Assembly: GCA_031553535.1 (NCBI GenBank)
Contig: JAVBLM010000014.1
Coordinates: 1 to 64,000, forward strand
From: JAIROC01 sp031553535
GTDB taxonomy: Bacteria > Bacteroidota > Bacteroidia > Bacteroidales > WCHB1-69
Length of the DNA: 64,000 nt
Direction: 5' to 3'
Notes under the pieces: generated by a model
What the model was told of the DNA's origin: nothing
Database searches by the model: none
Seen by the model: the letters and a program-made list of their open reading frames with translations, nothing else
In this document: positions 45,601 through 54,098 of the stretch, in pieces
Position numbering within the stretch: position 1 is the stretch's first letter
How the letters are laid out: every line of letters starts with the position of its first letter
Position numbers and translations under genes: made by a program

Positions 45601-48600
45601 GTTGGACAGGAAGAAATACTGACTGTAGAGTTATACAACGCAGGCCTGCAACCTATTACTGTTGCGACAATACGCTGGACCGAAAACGGAACACCCAAAG
45701 CTGACGTTCCTTGGTCTGGCAATTTGGCATCAGGAGAGAAAGCAATCATCACACTGGATGCGTTTACTTATACTTCCGGAACAAATACAGCAGAAGTCAT
45801 TTTGGTATTGCCAACAGACACGGATCCAAGCAACGACACGGTAAGATCAACAGTGTCGGTATGTGCTATCCTTTATAGCGGAACATATAACATACCGAGA
45901 GATTTTAACACGTATGCCGACTTTGTCACTACTATAAATTCTTGTGGGGCATCAGGCAATATTATACTGGAACTAAAAGGCACATTTGCATCACTTGATT
46001 TATCCAATAATTTCAATTATATGTGCGGTCATCACCTGACCATTAAATCTGCCGACAACCATAGAGACAGTGTAAACTTCCAGCCCACTTCAGGGGTGGC
46101 GGTAACGCTTAACAACACCTACAATCTTACCCTGGAGGGGATGACATTCGGACGCTATGCAGCCATTGGCCATATAGTGAGTTTTACAGGGCCTTGTTCG
46201 AATATCGTCATCCGTAACTGTAATTTATTAAGTGATACGATTGCAACAACCAATAATTACTATCCTATAAACAAAGTAAACTCTACAGGTGTTATTGACA
46301 ATTTCCGTATGGTGGGTTGTTTGCTGGATGGAGGTTATTATAATGCCTCATTCTATGGCGGTTCATCCAATACCATCGGAGGCTTGGGCAGCAATATAGT
46401 ATGGGATAGTAATATGTTCCAAAACGCTTATCATTCCGGAATAATTTCCTACCAGACTTATTTTACAAGTATATCGCATAATACATTTCTCAATAGAACA
46501 GCAAATAATACGACTACCTGGTACGGGATCAATACAAGTACCGGCACACATGTGGAAGATATTATAGGCAATTATATCAGACAAAGGAACACTGCCAGCA
46601 CGGCGATAAATGCTCTTTATGGTATTTATTTAAATTCTGCCAATATAACAACAATTATACCGGGGCGCAGGCCTACTATGGTCACAAATAATGAAATCAT
46701 AGGAAATGCTGAAACTACAACTGTCGCTTATGGAATTTACCTGAATAACAGCGGCAAGGCAACCGACCCGTCTATAAATATTTTGCACAACTCTATTTAT
46801 TTTTCAGGTGCAGGCCGGGCACGTGCAATAATGATGACCGTTCCTACGGGACAAATGAATATTATTAAAAATAACCTGCTATATGTAGAGGGCAATACAG
46901 CTTATGGTATTTATTTGAACACAGCATTCAACACTTCACTTTATGACATAGATGCCAATAATATGTATGCCCCTGATGCTTCTGGTTATGTGGGCTATGC
47001 AGGAGGAAATAGAGCGGATATAGCCGCATGGCAGGGTATTGTTTCAACAGACAAAAACTCGGTAAGCGTATCGCCGAACTTTATCAATCCTGACGAGAAC
47101 TTAAAATTAGCCGATCTTAACAATTTAATTTGTGACGAAGTAGCTGCAGTAACCGATGATATAGAGGGTACGTTAAGAGGCGGTTATGTTACCATGGGTT
47201 GCTATGAAATGATAACGGCTAAGCCTTCAAACGCTACATTGGTTGCTATGTCGGGATTCCGGCAAGGCAATATTGCAAATCAAACAGATCAGCTAAATGT
47301 GCAGGTATTTAATGTCGGTACATCTACGACTATAACTTCTATAGATTTGGAATATTCGGTAAATGGTATTTCTCAAGGAACATCCAATCATATTATTTCA
47401 CTGAGCAGGGGGCAAACCGCAACACTTACAGCAGGAATAATTACCTACCCTTCCGCAGATGCAACAATAAAAGTTTGGATAAATCGTGTAAACGGCGTTA
47501 TTGATGACTATCAAGGAGACGATACATTAAGTCAAATGGTATCAATATGTACAGGTGCATACCACGGAGTAATGAACATAGGGCCAAATCAATCTATTAA
47601 AACCTTAGAGGAAGCTTTCAATTCTTTGAATCTCTGCGGAATCGATGGTAATATAATCTTTGCTTTTGAAGCAGGAACCTACAATTCCAGTTTGAATTTG
47701 ATAAATAATGCGGCACTATTCGGAAATCATAAATTAACTATAACTTCAACAAGCGGAAATAGAGATGAGGTTATATTCCAACCTACAGGGGCAGTGAATA
47801 TATTAATGAACAATGCCAGCAACGTTACGATAGAAAATGTAACATTTAATGGCAGGGGAACAGGCACCCACTGTGTAAACATTACAGGTGCATGTACCAA
47901 TGTCGTTATCCGGAACTGTAAGTTGTTGAGTGATACCACTACAACTGTAACTACTGTCAATGTACTCAATAAAGCAACCGCTACAGGTTTTATTGACAAT
48001 TTCCGTATGGTGGGTTGTTTACTGGACGGTGGCTATTATAATGCCAGCTTCTATGGAGGTATATCCAATGCGAATGGAGGGCTTGGTACCAATATAGTAT
48101 GGGACAGCAATACATTCCAAAATGCATATCATTCTGCAATATTACCCTATTATACCTATTTTACAAGTATATCGTATAACACATTTCTTAGCAGAACAAC
48201 AAATAATCAGGATTATTGGTATGGAATTAATACAAGTACCGGTACGCATGTGGAAAATATTATAGGCAATCGTTTTAGGCAAAGGCCTACTACCGGCAGT
48301 ACGGCAATGACTTATATTTATGGTGTTTATTTGAATGCTGCAAATCAAACAACTGTTATACCGGGACGCAGGCCTACGGTAATTGCAAATAATGAAATAA
48401 TAGGAAATGCGACCACTGCAAATATCGCTTATGGAATTTATCTCAATAACACAGGCAAGGCAACAGACCCGTCTATATATATTTTGCACAATTCCATTTA
48501 TTTTTCAGGTACGGGTCAGGCACGTGCAATACAGACTACTGTTCCTTATGGGCAGATGAATGTTATTAAAAATAACAATTTATACGTAACCGGCTCTGTC

Positions 48601-51600
48601 TCCTATGTTGCCTATCCTATTTATTTGAATACGGTATTCAACACCGCTCTTTACGATATAGATGCTAATAATTTCTATGCGGCAGGCTCTCCAAATTATG
48701 TAGGCTATGCAGGAGTACCCATGCTAAGTATGAGCAATTGGCAATCTGTTGTTACAACCGACCAAAATTCGGTAAACGTGGTGCCAAACTTTGCGTCTCT
48801 TGTCAATAATAGTTTGGAGCTAACAAATAATAAAGGGCTGTCAGGGGTTCCTGTAACAGGAATTACCACTGATATAAACGGTAATACCCGTTCTTCCCTT
48901 GCACCTACAATGGGGGCTTATGAACCTGCTGCAGCAAGACGTGATTTAATGGCATATGAAATACAATCATCTGAATATGAAATTATTGAAAATCAAACTG
49001 TTTCCGTGAGTTTAGAAGTGATTAATTTAGGCACTACCGCTATCAATAACGCTACATTTAGATGGAGTATAAACGGACAGGTACAACCAAACCTTATTAC
49101 ACATAACTTTACAACTCCTTTGGCTATGTATCAACAACAGAATGTACCTATAGGAAATTATAAAGTAAACGGAGCTATCGGTGACCAGATATCTGTTCTA
49201 GTTTGGGTAGAATCCATAAATGCAATGCCGGATGAAAGGAATTGGAACGATACCACAAAGGTTATCTATACGATTGTACCTTTAGCAAGGTTTGTAGAAC
49301 CTCTTGTAGCGGATACTATTTATGCCTTATCTTTTGATGTAAATGTAAAAATAGTTGCAGGGACAGGCGCTACCATCACTACACCCCAACTATGCATAGA
49401 AACTATAGGAAAAGAATGTTTACATGCATATGATACGCTCCCAATGGCGCTGATAAACGGCAATTGGGTGGCAACTGTTCCAAACAGGTATTATTACAGC
49501 AAAGTAATATATACGTTGTATGCAGAGGATACCCTCGGCTCACCAAACACAAACAGTCTTACCATAATAGACTCCACTTATATTGATCTGCTATTCTCCA
49601 GCGATGAAGTCACAAAAATCTTCTCATACAAAGGAGACATACAAACGATAACGCTTAATAAAGGACTTTACCAAATTGAAGTTTGGGGAGCTGACGGCGG
49701 AGATGGGCCCGATAATGGCTCCGGTTTAGGTGGAAATGGCGGTAAAGGCGGTTATTCCGAAGGTACATTAAGTATTGTCACTCCAACTACTTTATATGTA
49801 GTGGTTGGTGGAAAAGGTCAATTAGATCCGGTGGACAAGTCTTTGGGCGGAAATGGTGGATTTGGTGGCGGCGGCGGCGGCGCTGGTGCACCTAACAATA
49901 CAATGGGCGGCGCTGGCGGCGGTGGATTATCAGGTATCTTTGCCAATTCGGTTACTCATGCTAATTCTGTAATTATAGCCGGTGGCGGCGGTGGCGGCGG
50001 TGGCGGCGGCTACAGTCGGAATAGTACAATGGGTGGTAATGGCGGCGGCATTTTCGGAGAAGATGGTGCACATGATTTAACTAGTAATGGAATTTACATG
50101 GGTAGTTTAGGAACAGCCGGAGTTGGCGGTGGTGGCACCCAATTCGCAGGAGGTATTTTGGGTGCAGGTGGCTCAGGTGCACAATTAGGCACTGATGGCG
50201 GAGCATTATTCGGCGGCGGTGCTACTAGTTCCACCTATAGTGGACCTGGAGATCCCGGTAATGGAATTACTTTAGCAGGTGGCTCAGGCTATAAAACACG
50301 TAGTGGAACTATGGTACTTCCTGGCAATGGCGGTTCCGGCGGCGGCGGCGGCGGCTACTACGGTGGTGGTGGTGGTGGCTATCAAAGCTATGGTGGCGGT
50401 GGCGGCGCCGGATATGTTGACGGCGTAATGAATGGTATAACTGCTCAATTAACCGACCCGGGCTTTGTAGCAAACCCGGATACCAGCTCCGGAAATGGAT
50501 ATATAAGAATAACACCTGTAAACAACATAGAAAGCTACAATATAGGCAATAATATAGCAATTATTGCTGTAGAATCTCCCGTAAGTACTGATAATGAAAG
50601 TGAATTATGTACAGATCCTTCTTTACCTGTAAAAATTGCATTGGCGAACCTGGGACAAAACGACCATGATTTTACAAAAGACAACATTACTATAAGTTAT
50701 GAAATCATAAATCCACGCCAAACAGTCTATACAGGCAGCACTACCATTAATACAGGCAACCTTGTATCAGGATACATCAAGAGTGTTGAGTTAATGCCTG
50801 CTCTATCAGTGATGTATTCAGGAAATTATGAGATTAATGCCTGGATAACAAATGGGATAGATAACTTTACCTGTGATGACACGATTCGTTCCACGTATAT
50901 GTCCGGAAGAATTGCATTGCCGGTGGATGAAGACTTTAGCAATGGAGTTTTGCCTTATAAATTCATATCAAATCCTTATAAGGGGGACACTCGTTGGGAA
51001 CCTTATCAACCGGATCCAAATTATCCCGTGCAGCCGGATTTTGGTACAGGCATGCTTTATCATACGGGTTCAAGGGGATCCATGGCGCAATTACTTACCC
51101 GTCAGTTGGATCTGTATGGAGCAGTAGGCTCTGTAATGGAATTTTGGTATTATCACGATACAGCAACAACGGATAAATCTTATGTAGATGTTTCTGTGAT
51201 TGCGGATGGCAATACCATATCGGAAAAAATCATTTATAAAAAGACCGGTTCGCTTCACGGTTGGACGCAATACACAGTGGATTTAGATCCGTATACTGCA
51301 AATCAATGCGTTTTGATAATGTTTGAATCAATGGTAGGAAGCAGCGGAGAAACCCAATACATAGACAGGATTTATATCTATGGCCCACAAAATTTGGGAT
51401 TGGACGCCATCCTTGTTCCATCACTTACTGCATGTACCTCTAAAAACAGAGAAGTTCAATTGGCGTATGCTAATACCTCATCGTTACTCATGGACTTTGT
51501 GACAACCCCCACCCGAATCCATTGGGAGGTCAGCAAAAACGCTATGATAGTTGACAGTGGAGTTTATGTATTGAATAGTGGTGATTTAGATAAATATGCC

Positions 51601-52680
51601 GCCGACACGATTACACTCGCTACTATGGATTTTGATACGGGAACCTATCATCTAACAGCTTGGATAGTAGATGCGATTGATCATAATTCATTGGATGATA
51701 CCGTACGCAAAACAATAATAATGAATCCTGCATTATCCGTAACGATGCAAGCAATATCAGGAGGTACTACAAGTTGTCTTTTAACAGGCCAGCAAGTGCA
51801 ACAAACAGTAAGAGTGGAAAACACAGGAAATATGGACATTCCTGCAATAGAACTCCTATTGAATATAGGAGGTTCTTCTCCGCAAGTAATTCGTAAATCA
51901 CTGTTTGTGAATTTACTTCCGGGTGATATACTGGATACTACCTTCACATATACCGTTCCTGCAGATGTAAATTATTACACAGAGGTAATTGCTTATATGA
52001 GTTGTGATTCGGCAATGGCAAACCATAATGCCTTTGTTTGGGAATGCGTGGATCTGGATGACTTGTCCTTAAGCGAACTTATTAAGCCTCAAAGCGGAGT
52101 AAGTGATATCGTGGGAGAACTCAATGAAATAGAGGTTTCTATAATGAATGCAAGTGATGTCACAACGTATGACAATGTAGTTATCATAGCGCAAATTGAA
52201 GATGAAAATGGTGTGCAGGTGATATCCGAAATTCGAGAAGTTGTACCACAAATCGAACCGTTAAGGAATGTACCATATACATTTAAAGAAAAGTATACTG
52301 TTCCTGATCTGGGAGTATATTACATCAGAATATTTATCGACAGCAGGGATAATTATCCAACAAATGATACCTTATTGGAGAGACGTGAAACATCAACCGG
52401 ACTAAGTATGAAGAAGTTTGATACTTTCACATTGGAGCAAAACATCCCCAATCCTGCCGACAACAGCACTATAATAAAGTATAGTATTCCGGAATCAGGG
52501 GAAGTTATCTTCCGTATCCATAGCATGAACGGTCAAATACTGTATAATAAAGTAATTGATTCGGAATCAGGAGATCAAAATATCGAAATAATTACATTGG
52601 GATTATCATCCGGAGTCTATACGTATTCGATGGAATACAAGGGTCAACGTATAGTAAAACGAATGAGTATTAAGCGGTAA
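39667..52680 (+). CDS. Giant protein D: T9SS-secreted protein with four beta-helix modules and two glycine-rich domains
   Basis: At 4337 residues this is the largest complete ORF here. The signal peptide (MKRILILLAGILLCLQQGHA) is followed by a choice-of-anchor-J-like jelly roll (about 22-212) and an Ig-like domain. A glycine-rich domain lies at about 319-589 (VTLPPGTYQIEAWGADGGDG, then many GGGG runs, ending DGNGYIRITPL). CARDB-like and Ig-like domains follow, then four very similar beta-helix modules (about 932-1388, 1498-1955, 2068-2515, 2628-3088). After CARDB-like and Ig-like domains there is a second glycine-rich domain (about 3315-3618), then a CARDB-like domain, the second jelly roll (GLPVDEDFSNGVLP, QYIDRIYIY), two CARDB-like domains and the sorting domain (4252-4337; LEQNIPNPADNSTIIKYSIP, KRMSIKR). 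The glycine-rich domains match the general Gly-rich-2 type found in bacterial surface proteins. No TPR regulator precedes it; the CA module does. Function beyond surface exposure is unknown. Confidence 0.85.
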   Translation: MKRILILLAGILLCLQQGHAQQKQTWTEGFDGSVPGWNTSPPGSWTSDAMYSLPNKSGVSIQSHWGFVPTRMGDTSEFLSPIYDCSDYEYVFLRFNHICKISPSDIARIEYREVVVLPGPWIPLSESVYQGKATNYSNGGFNSSSYYDWQGNDSTIMPTQSWWKEELFDLWFEAGHSRVQFRFFIKRGNVSGSNISYGWLVENFEVIASKSQIKLPTVAFATPFVRDTIYSTGPWDIYAKIKSNTNAALETPWLKWNINGQTSCDSVQMTEVGTGSSLWTASIPQFEAGTRVDYFITGRDATGNEATAYSGYVIKQSCENTSGDFSYTGSVQTVTLPPGTYQIEAWGADGGDGSGGNDLGDSKGGKGGYSKGTYTATNDVTLYIYVGGKGQSANSNTSSSPDGAGGWNGGGWGANGAENIYWKGGGGGGTDIRTTQNSTYSDRIIVAGGGGGAGGAANMALAGAGGNGGGLTGQDGIVGSSQGNTHNGKGGTQASGGDAATYIAGATAGAFGIGGNGATAADNSYPAGGGGGGWYGGGGGSAQGGSGGGGSGYIDGVTNGITVRIAETYFVANPDPDGNGYIRITPLSGGSNNIACLDNSVTLHSINTGSNVPTSSTAQTPIVVTIQNAGSLPLDSVSVGYTINGSLMKDTVIRFVPALPWDFTKKDTIGYYNFSMNGADVLTVWVKLPNGEKDSTTYDDTLSKTISGVADISAEFVTVPDGTVYSTGTHEILASIKSLTGKSISVVYLDVTDISRETTELNSHTLTMEPQGGDIWGVDIPNIMFNCDVTYTLRVTDYLNNSIQISGGYYIEYPGCGACLSNSVAADAILSPQERSNPGVTTPVKVRIRNKGTLPLTSCQINWSLNGVKQLSSDIVYTNSTGLTEDYTDTITIGEYPSATSGRNHIVVWVNLPNGVQDTLIEDDTLKITSTVCSPSMSVLTVGTGGNCAIISEAFDILRDCGVSNNITLELKGVFTENLDLTDLSFMNGYHLTITSAANHPDSAILQPSSGSVVTLGNIRDLTLNGITFNGKTVATHCVNIIGTCTNLVIRNCNLLSDTTTTSTAINVLNRGNLAGVDNFRMVGCLLDGGYYNVLFYGGTSNVNGSLGTNIVWDSNTFKSAYHSAISSYYTYFTSISHNIFLSRTANNLAYWYGINTNTSTHVEDIIGNRFRQRNTVSTAMTYIFGIYLNTANTTTLIPGRRPTMITNNEIIGNAMSTSSSSASYGIYLYNTGKASDPAINILHNSIYFSGTGYTYAIYTRVPTGQKNVIKNNNLYVTGSTSYPGYPIYLYTAFTTTLYDIDANNMYTAGAPNYVGYAGTARTSISDWQSIVTTDNNSTSVLASFINPANNLKLSIPSGLLCQGISDVNTDINNMPRGSTATMGCYELKSTEPFNASLIEMSDLRQGGILGETDQISVLVMNSGTTQSINSINLGWSVDGVVQGSSNYTVSLAPEQSTPLTVAITYLAGDVEVKVWINNINGISDDYQGDDTISKTTQICGQYSGIMNIGPNSTYKTIQDAYDAIDACGITGDITFAFETGTYTTNLDFTNNSTRFGDYKLTITSASGNREDVKFEPASGIVVTLGNTHNLTLEAMTFGRYAQVGNIVQLSGYCSNIEIRDCNLLSDTTATTTNNYIPLFKSVTDIVVGFRMVGCLLDGGYYNASFYGGSANLTGSLGYNIVWDSNTFRNAYHSGVFSYYTYFTSISHNTFLSRIANNQAYWYGINTNTGTHVEDIIGNRIIQRNTVTTAMTYIYGIYLNAANQTTVIPGRRPTMITNNEIIGDVTTTSYGIYLNNAGKSTDPPIYVLHNSIYFSGTGAARAIMTTVPTGQMNIIKNNMLHVTGGSAYAIYLNTAFNTTLYDIDANNMYAAGSPTYVGYAGGNRADITAWQGIVSTDKNSENIDPSYIDATASYKAHLKLNDYTNMTGSLNAQAILDIEGNMRTSTTSWGCYQDVSQSFATVDGMLMNLTGLKTKGGGVGQEEILTVELYNAGLQPITVATIRWTENGTPKADVPWSGNLASGEKAIITLDAFTYTSGTNTAEVILVLPTDTDPSNDTVRSTVSVCAILYSGTYNIPRDFNTYADFVTTINSCGASGNIILELKGTFASLDLSNNFNYMCGHHLTIKSADNHRDSVNFQPTSGVAVTLNNTYNLTLEGMTFGRYAAIGHIVSFTGPCSNIVIRNCNLLSDTIATTNNYYPINKVNSTGVIDNFRMVGCLLDGGYYNASFYGGSSNTIGGLGSNIVWDSNMFQNAYHSGIISYQTYFTSISHNTFLNRTANNTTTWYGINTSTGTHVEDIIGNYIRQRNTASTAINALYGIYLNSANITTIIPGRRPTMVTNNEIIGNAETTTVAYGIYLNNSGKATDPSINILHNSIYFSGAGRARAIMMTVPTGQMNIIKNNLLYVEGNTAYGIYLNTAFNTSLYDIDANNMYAPDASGYVGYAGGNRADIAAWQGIVSTDKNSVSVSPNFINPDENLKLADLNNLICDEVAAVTDDIEGTLRGGYVTMGCYEMITAKPSNATLVAMSGFRQGNIANQTDQLNVQVFNVGTSTTITSIDLEYSVNGISQGTSNHIISLSRGQTATLTAGIITYPSADATIKVWINRVNGVIDDYQGDDTLSQMVSICTGAYHGVMNIGPNQSIKTLEEAFNSLNLCGIDGNIIFAFEAGTYNSSLNLINNAALFGNHKLTITSTSGNRDEVIFQPTGAVNILMNNASNVTIENVTFNGRGTGTHCVNITGACTNVVIRNCKLLSDTTTTVTTVNVLNKATATGFIDNFRMVGCLLDGGYYNASFYGGISNANGGLGTNIVWDSNTFQNAYHSAILPYYTYFTSISYNTFLSRTTNNQDYWYGINTSTGTHVENIIGNRFRQRPTTGSTAMTYIYGVYLNAANQTTVIPGRRPTVIANNEIIGNATTANIAYGIYLNNTGKATDPSIYILHNSIYFSGTGQARAIQTTVPYGQMNVIKNNNLYVTGSVSYVAYPIYLNTVFNTALYDIDANNFYAAGSPNYVGYAGVPMLSMSNWQSVVTTDQNSVNVVPNFASLVNNSLELTNNKGLSGVPVTGITTDINGNTRSSLAPTMGAYEPAAARRDLMAYEIQSSEYEIIENQTVSVSLEVINLGTTAINNATFRWSINGQVQPNLITHNFTTPLAMYQQQNVPIGNYKVNGAIGDQISVLVWVESINAMPDERNWNDTTKVIYTIVPLARFVEPLVADTIYALSFDVNVKIVAGTGATITTPQLCIETIGKECLHAYDTLPMALINGNWVATVPNRYYYSKVIYTLYAEDTLGSPNTNSLTIIDSTYIDLLFSSDEVTKIFSYKGDIQTITLNKGLYQIEVWGADGGDGPDNGSGLGGNGGKGGYSEGTLSIVTPTTLYVVVGGKGQLDPVDKSLGGNGGFGGGGGGAGAPNNTMGGAGGGGLSGIFANSVTHANSVIIAGGGGGGGGGGYSRNSTMGGNGGGIFGEDGAHDLTSNGIYMGSLGTAGVGGGGTQFAGGILGAGGSGAQLGTDGGALFGGGATSSTYSGPGDPGNGITLAGGSGYKTRSGTMVLPGNGGSGGGGGGYYGGGGGGYQSYGGGGGAGYVDGVMNGITAQLTDPGFVANPDTSSGNGYIRITPVNNIESYNIGNNIAIIAVESPVSTDNESELCTDPSLPVKIALANLGQNDHDFTKDNITISYEIINPRQTVYTGSTTINTGNLVSGYIKSVELMPALSVMYSGNYEINAWITNGIDNFTCDDTIRSTYMSGRIALPVDEDFSNGVLPYKFISNPYKGDTRWEPYQPDPNYPVQPDFGTGMLYHTGSRGSMAQLLTRQLDLYGAVGSVMEFWYYHDTATTDKSYVDVSVIADGNTISEKIIYKKTGSLHGWTQYTVDLDPYTANQCVLIMFESMVGSSGETQYIDRIYIYGPQNLGLDAILVPSLTACTSKNREVQLAYANTSSLLMDFVTTPTRIHWEVSKNAMIVDSGVYVLNSGDLDKYAADTITLATMDFDTGTYHLTAWIVDAIDHNSLDDTVRKTIIMNPALSVTMQAISGGTTSCLLTGQQVQQTVRVENTGNMDIPAIELLLNIGGSSPQVIRKSLFVNLLPGDILDTTFTYTVPADVNYYTEVIAYMSCDSAMANHNAFVWECVDLDDLSLSELIKPQSGVSDIVGELNEIEVSIMNASDVTTYDNVVIIAQIEDENGVQVISEIREVVPQIEPLRNVPYTFKEKYTVPDLGVYYIRIFIDSRDNYPTNDTLLERRETSTGLSMKKFDTFTLEQNIPNPADNSTIIKYSIPESGEVIFRIHSMNGQILYNKVIDSESGDQNIEIITLGLSSGVYTYSMEYKGQRIVKRMSIKR
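42460..48950 (+). repeat. Four ~1.7-kb tandem beta-helix units within gene D
   Basis: The conserved FRMVGCLLDGGYY segment recurs at about 42904, 44613, 46303 and 48001, and the PGRRPT segment at about 43258, 44968, 46657 and 48358. This gives a period of 1.69-1.71 kb (about 566 codons). Long nucleotide stretches are nearly identical between units, so expansion or gene conversion is recent compared with the modules of the other giant genes. Confidence 0.85.
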
Positions 52681-52700
52681 AGAAAAATCTTTTTCATCAT

Positions 52701-52729
52701 GGTCACCCCTCTCCGGGGTGGCCTTTTTT
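52701..52729 (+). terminator. Terminator of giant gene D
   Basis: The stem CACCCC (52704-52709) pairs with GGGGTG (52715-52720), extended by flanking GG/CC, and is followed by six T. The preceding AATCTTTTTCAT is shared with the other family members, but the stem sequence itself is different from A, B and C. Confidence 0.8.
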
Positions 52730-52815
52730 ATTTCCAGGTCCCGTCCATTATATCTTTTTTTTTCACTCTCTTTAAAAAATATTTCATGTTTTGTTGTTTT
52801 ATATTAAAATTTGTG

Positions 52816-52823
52816 TACTTTTG
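52816..52823 (+). promoter_or_regulatory. -7 box of the second CA-module small ORF
   Basis: TACTTTTG matches TAnnTTTG at the position equivalent to 38632, upstream of ATG codons at 52838 and 52853. Confidence 0.55.
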
Positions 52824-52837
52824 CATCGTAAATTAAT

Positions 52838-53119
<282 letters not shown>

Positions 53120-53200
53120 CGTGTAATTCTGATTCACGGGCGCGTAAATTACTCTCCCCCTTATACTTAAGGGAGCCATTATTATTGTCCAAAATTTCGA

Positions 53201-53645
53201 TTTTTACTCTGTGGAAGGGGTATTTCCTGTCCTTTACCCATACAATGTTTTTATTTCTGCATGCTGCAATGCATGATATTCTGAATAAATATATTTCCCC
53301 GAAAAACACAATGACAAAAATCCGGACACTTCCGTTTTCGAAGTGTCCGGTCGCTTCGGCGTTTCAATATCCTGTTCAACAGAAAACAAGCATATTCCCA
53401 CCCATACAACAGAAATCTTTGAAATCAACCTTAAATACTTTAAACTATGACAACAATCTATTTTTTATGAAAAGTATGGCTCCGGCTGAATTTATTAACA
53501 CAAGATGTGGAGAAGATTATACGGCGGAAGTCTCCACTATAGGTAAAACCATACGCAATGAAGACATTGCAAGGTGTATTATTGAATATGAAAATCCATT
53601 GATTATACGATGAATTTGTATCATACTTACCACTCAGATAGAATA
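53201..53645 (+). other. Intergenic region between CA module 2 and array 4
   Basis: The region holds an 11-bp hairpin (CCGGACACTTC at 53322-53332 with GAAGTGTCCGG at 53340-53350; loop CGTTTTC, no T-run). A frame starting at a TTG (53185) runs to 53613 but has no recognisable domain; its last 48 codons from the ATG at 53467 could be a peptide but have no support. I do not call a gene here. Confidence 0.4.
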
Positions 53646-53737
53646 GAGGTATCCGCATGGACATACGAGGGATGCCCGCATGGACGTGCGGGAGGTGTCC
53701 GTACGTCCATGCGGGAGGTTCCCGTATGGACAGGATA
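53646..53737. repeat. 23-nt-period palindromic array 4 (4 units)
   Basis: Units start at 53646, 53669, 53692 and 53715, each 23 nt, opening GAGG or GGGA. The core is CCGCATGGACGTGCGG-like in the first two units and inverted (CCGTACGTCCATGCGG) in the third. The array is far more GC-rich than its surroundings. It lies about 360 bp upstream of giant gene E. Confidence 0.75.
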
Positions 53738-53743
53738 GAAATT

Positions 53744-53873
53744 AAGGCTATTCAAAAAGTACTTGCTTTTACTTTTTTTCCCTGTCCCCTGAAGGGGGAA
53801 TGCGATAAACCGGCAATTTATGAAAGTCTCTTTTGGGGGATTTAGGGGTAAATAAAACTTCTTGAACAGCCTC
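53744..53873. mobile_element. MITE-like element, about 130 bp
   Basis: The left end AAGGCTATTCAAAAAGT (53744-53760) matches the reverse complement of the right end (53857-53873) at 14 of 17 positions. The interior has a small CCCCTGAAGGGG hairpin and no gene. GGCTGTTCAAAAAG-like ends are typical of several Bacteroidetes IS elements, so a non-autonomous element is plausible. From 53874 to 54098 I see nothing but the conserved region just before the E start codon. Confidence 0.4.
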
Positions 53874-54098
53874 TTAGGATGAGAGAAAAGCCGGATTAAC
53901 TCCATTTAGTTTGCAATGATGCTATGAATAAACGGATTATCAATATTCGCAATGACAAAAAAGCCTTATAATAAAACAAATAGGAACTACTGAACCGAGC
54001 TTGCGAGCTCAACAAAGTTAATCTTGAATATTAACAACTTACTATGAATTTTTAACCTTTAACTAATGAACCTTAATTATTAACTAAAATTTTATACA

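Noticed and set aside
50309..50560. Minus-strand ORF rich in Arg and His opposite the glycine-rich domain of D
   Set aside because: It is the shadow of GGC/GGT glycine codons in gene D and has no independent support.
53185..53613. 142-codon ORF before giant gene E
   Set aside because: It starts at TTG inside the conserved tail of the CA module and crosses a hairpin; there is no similarity to the frame before D beyond the start.
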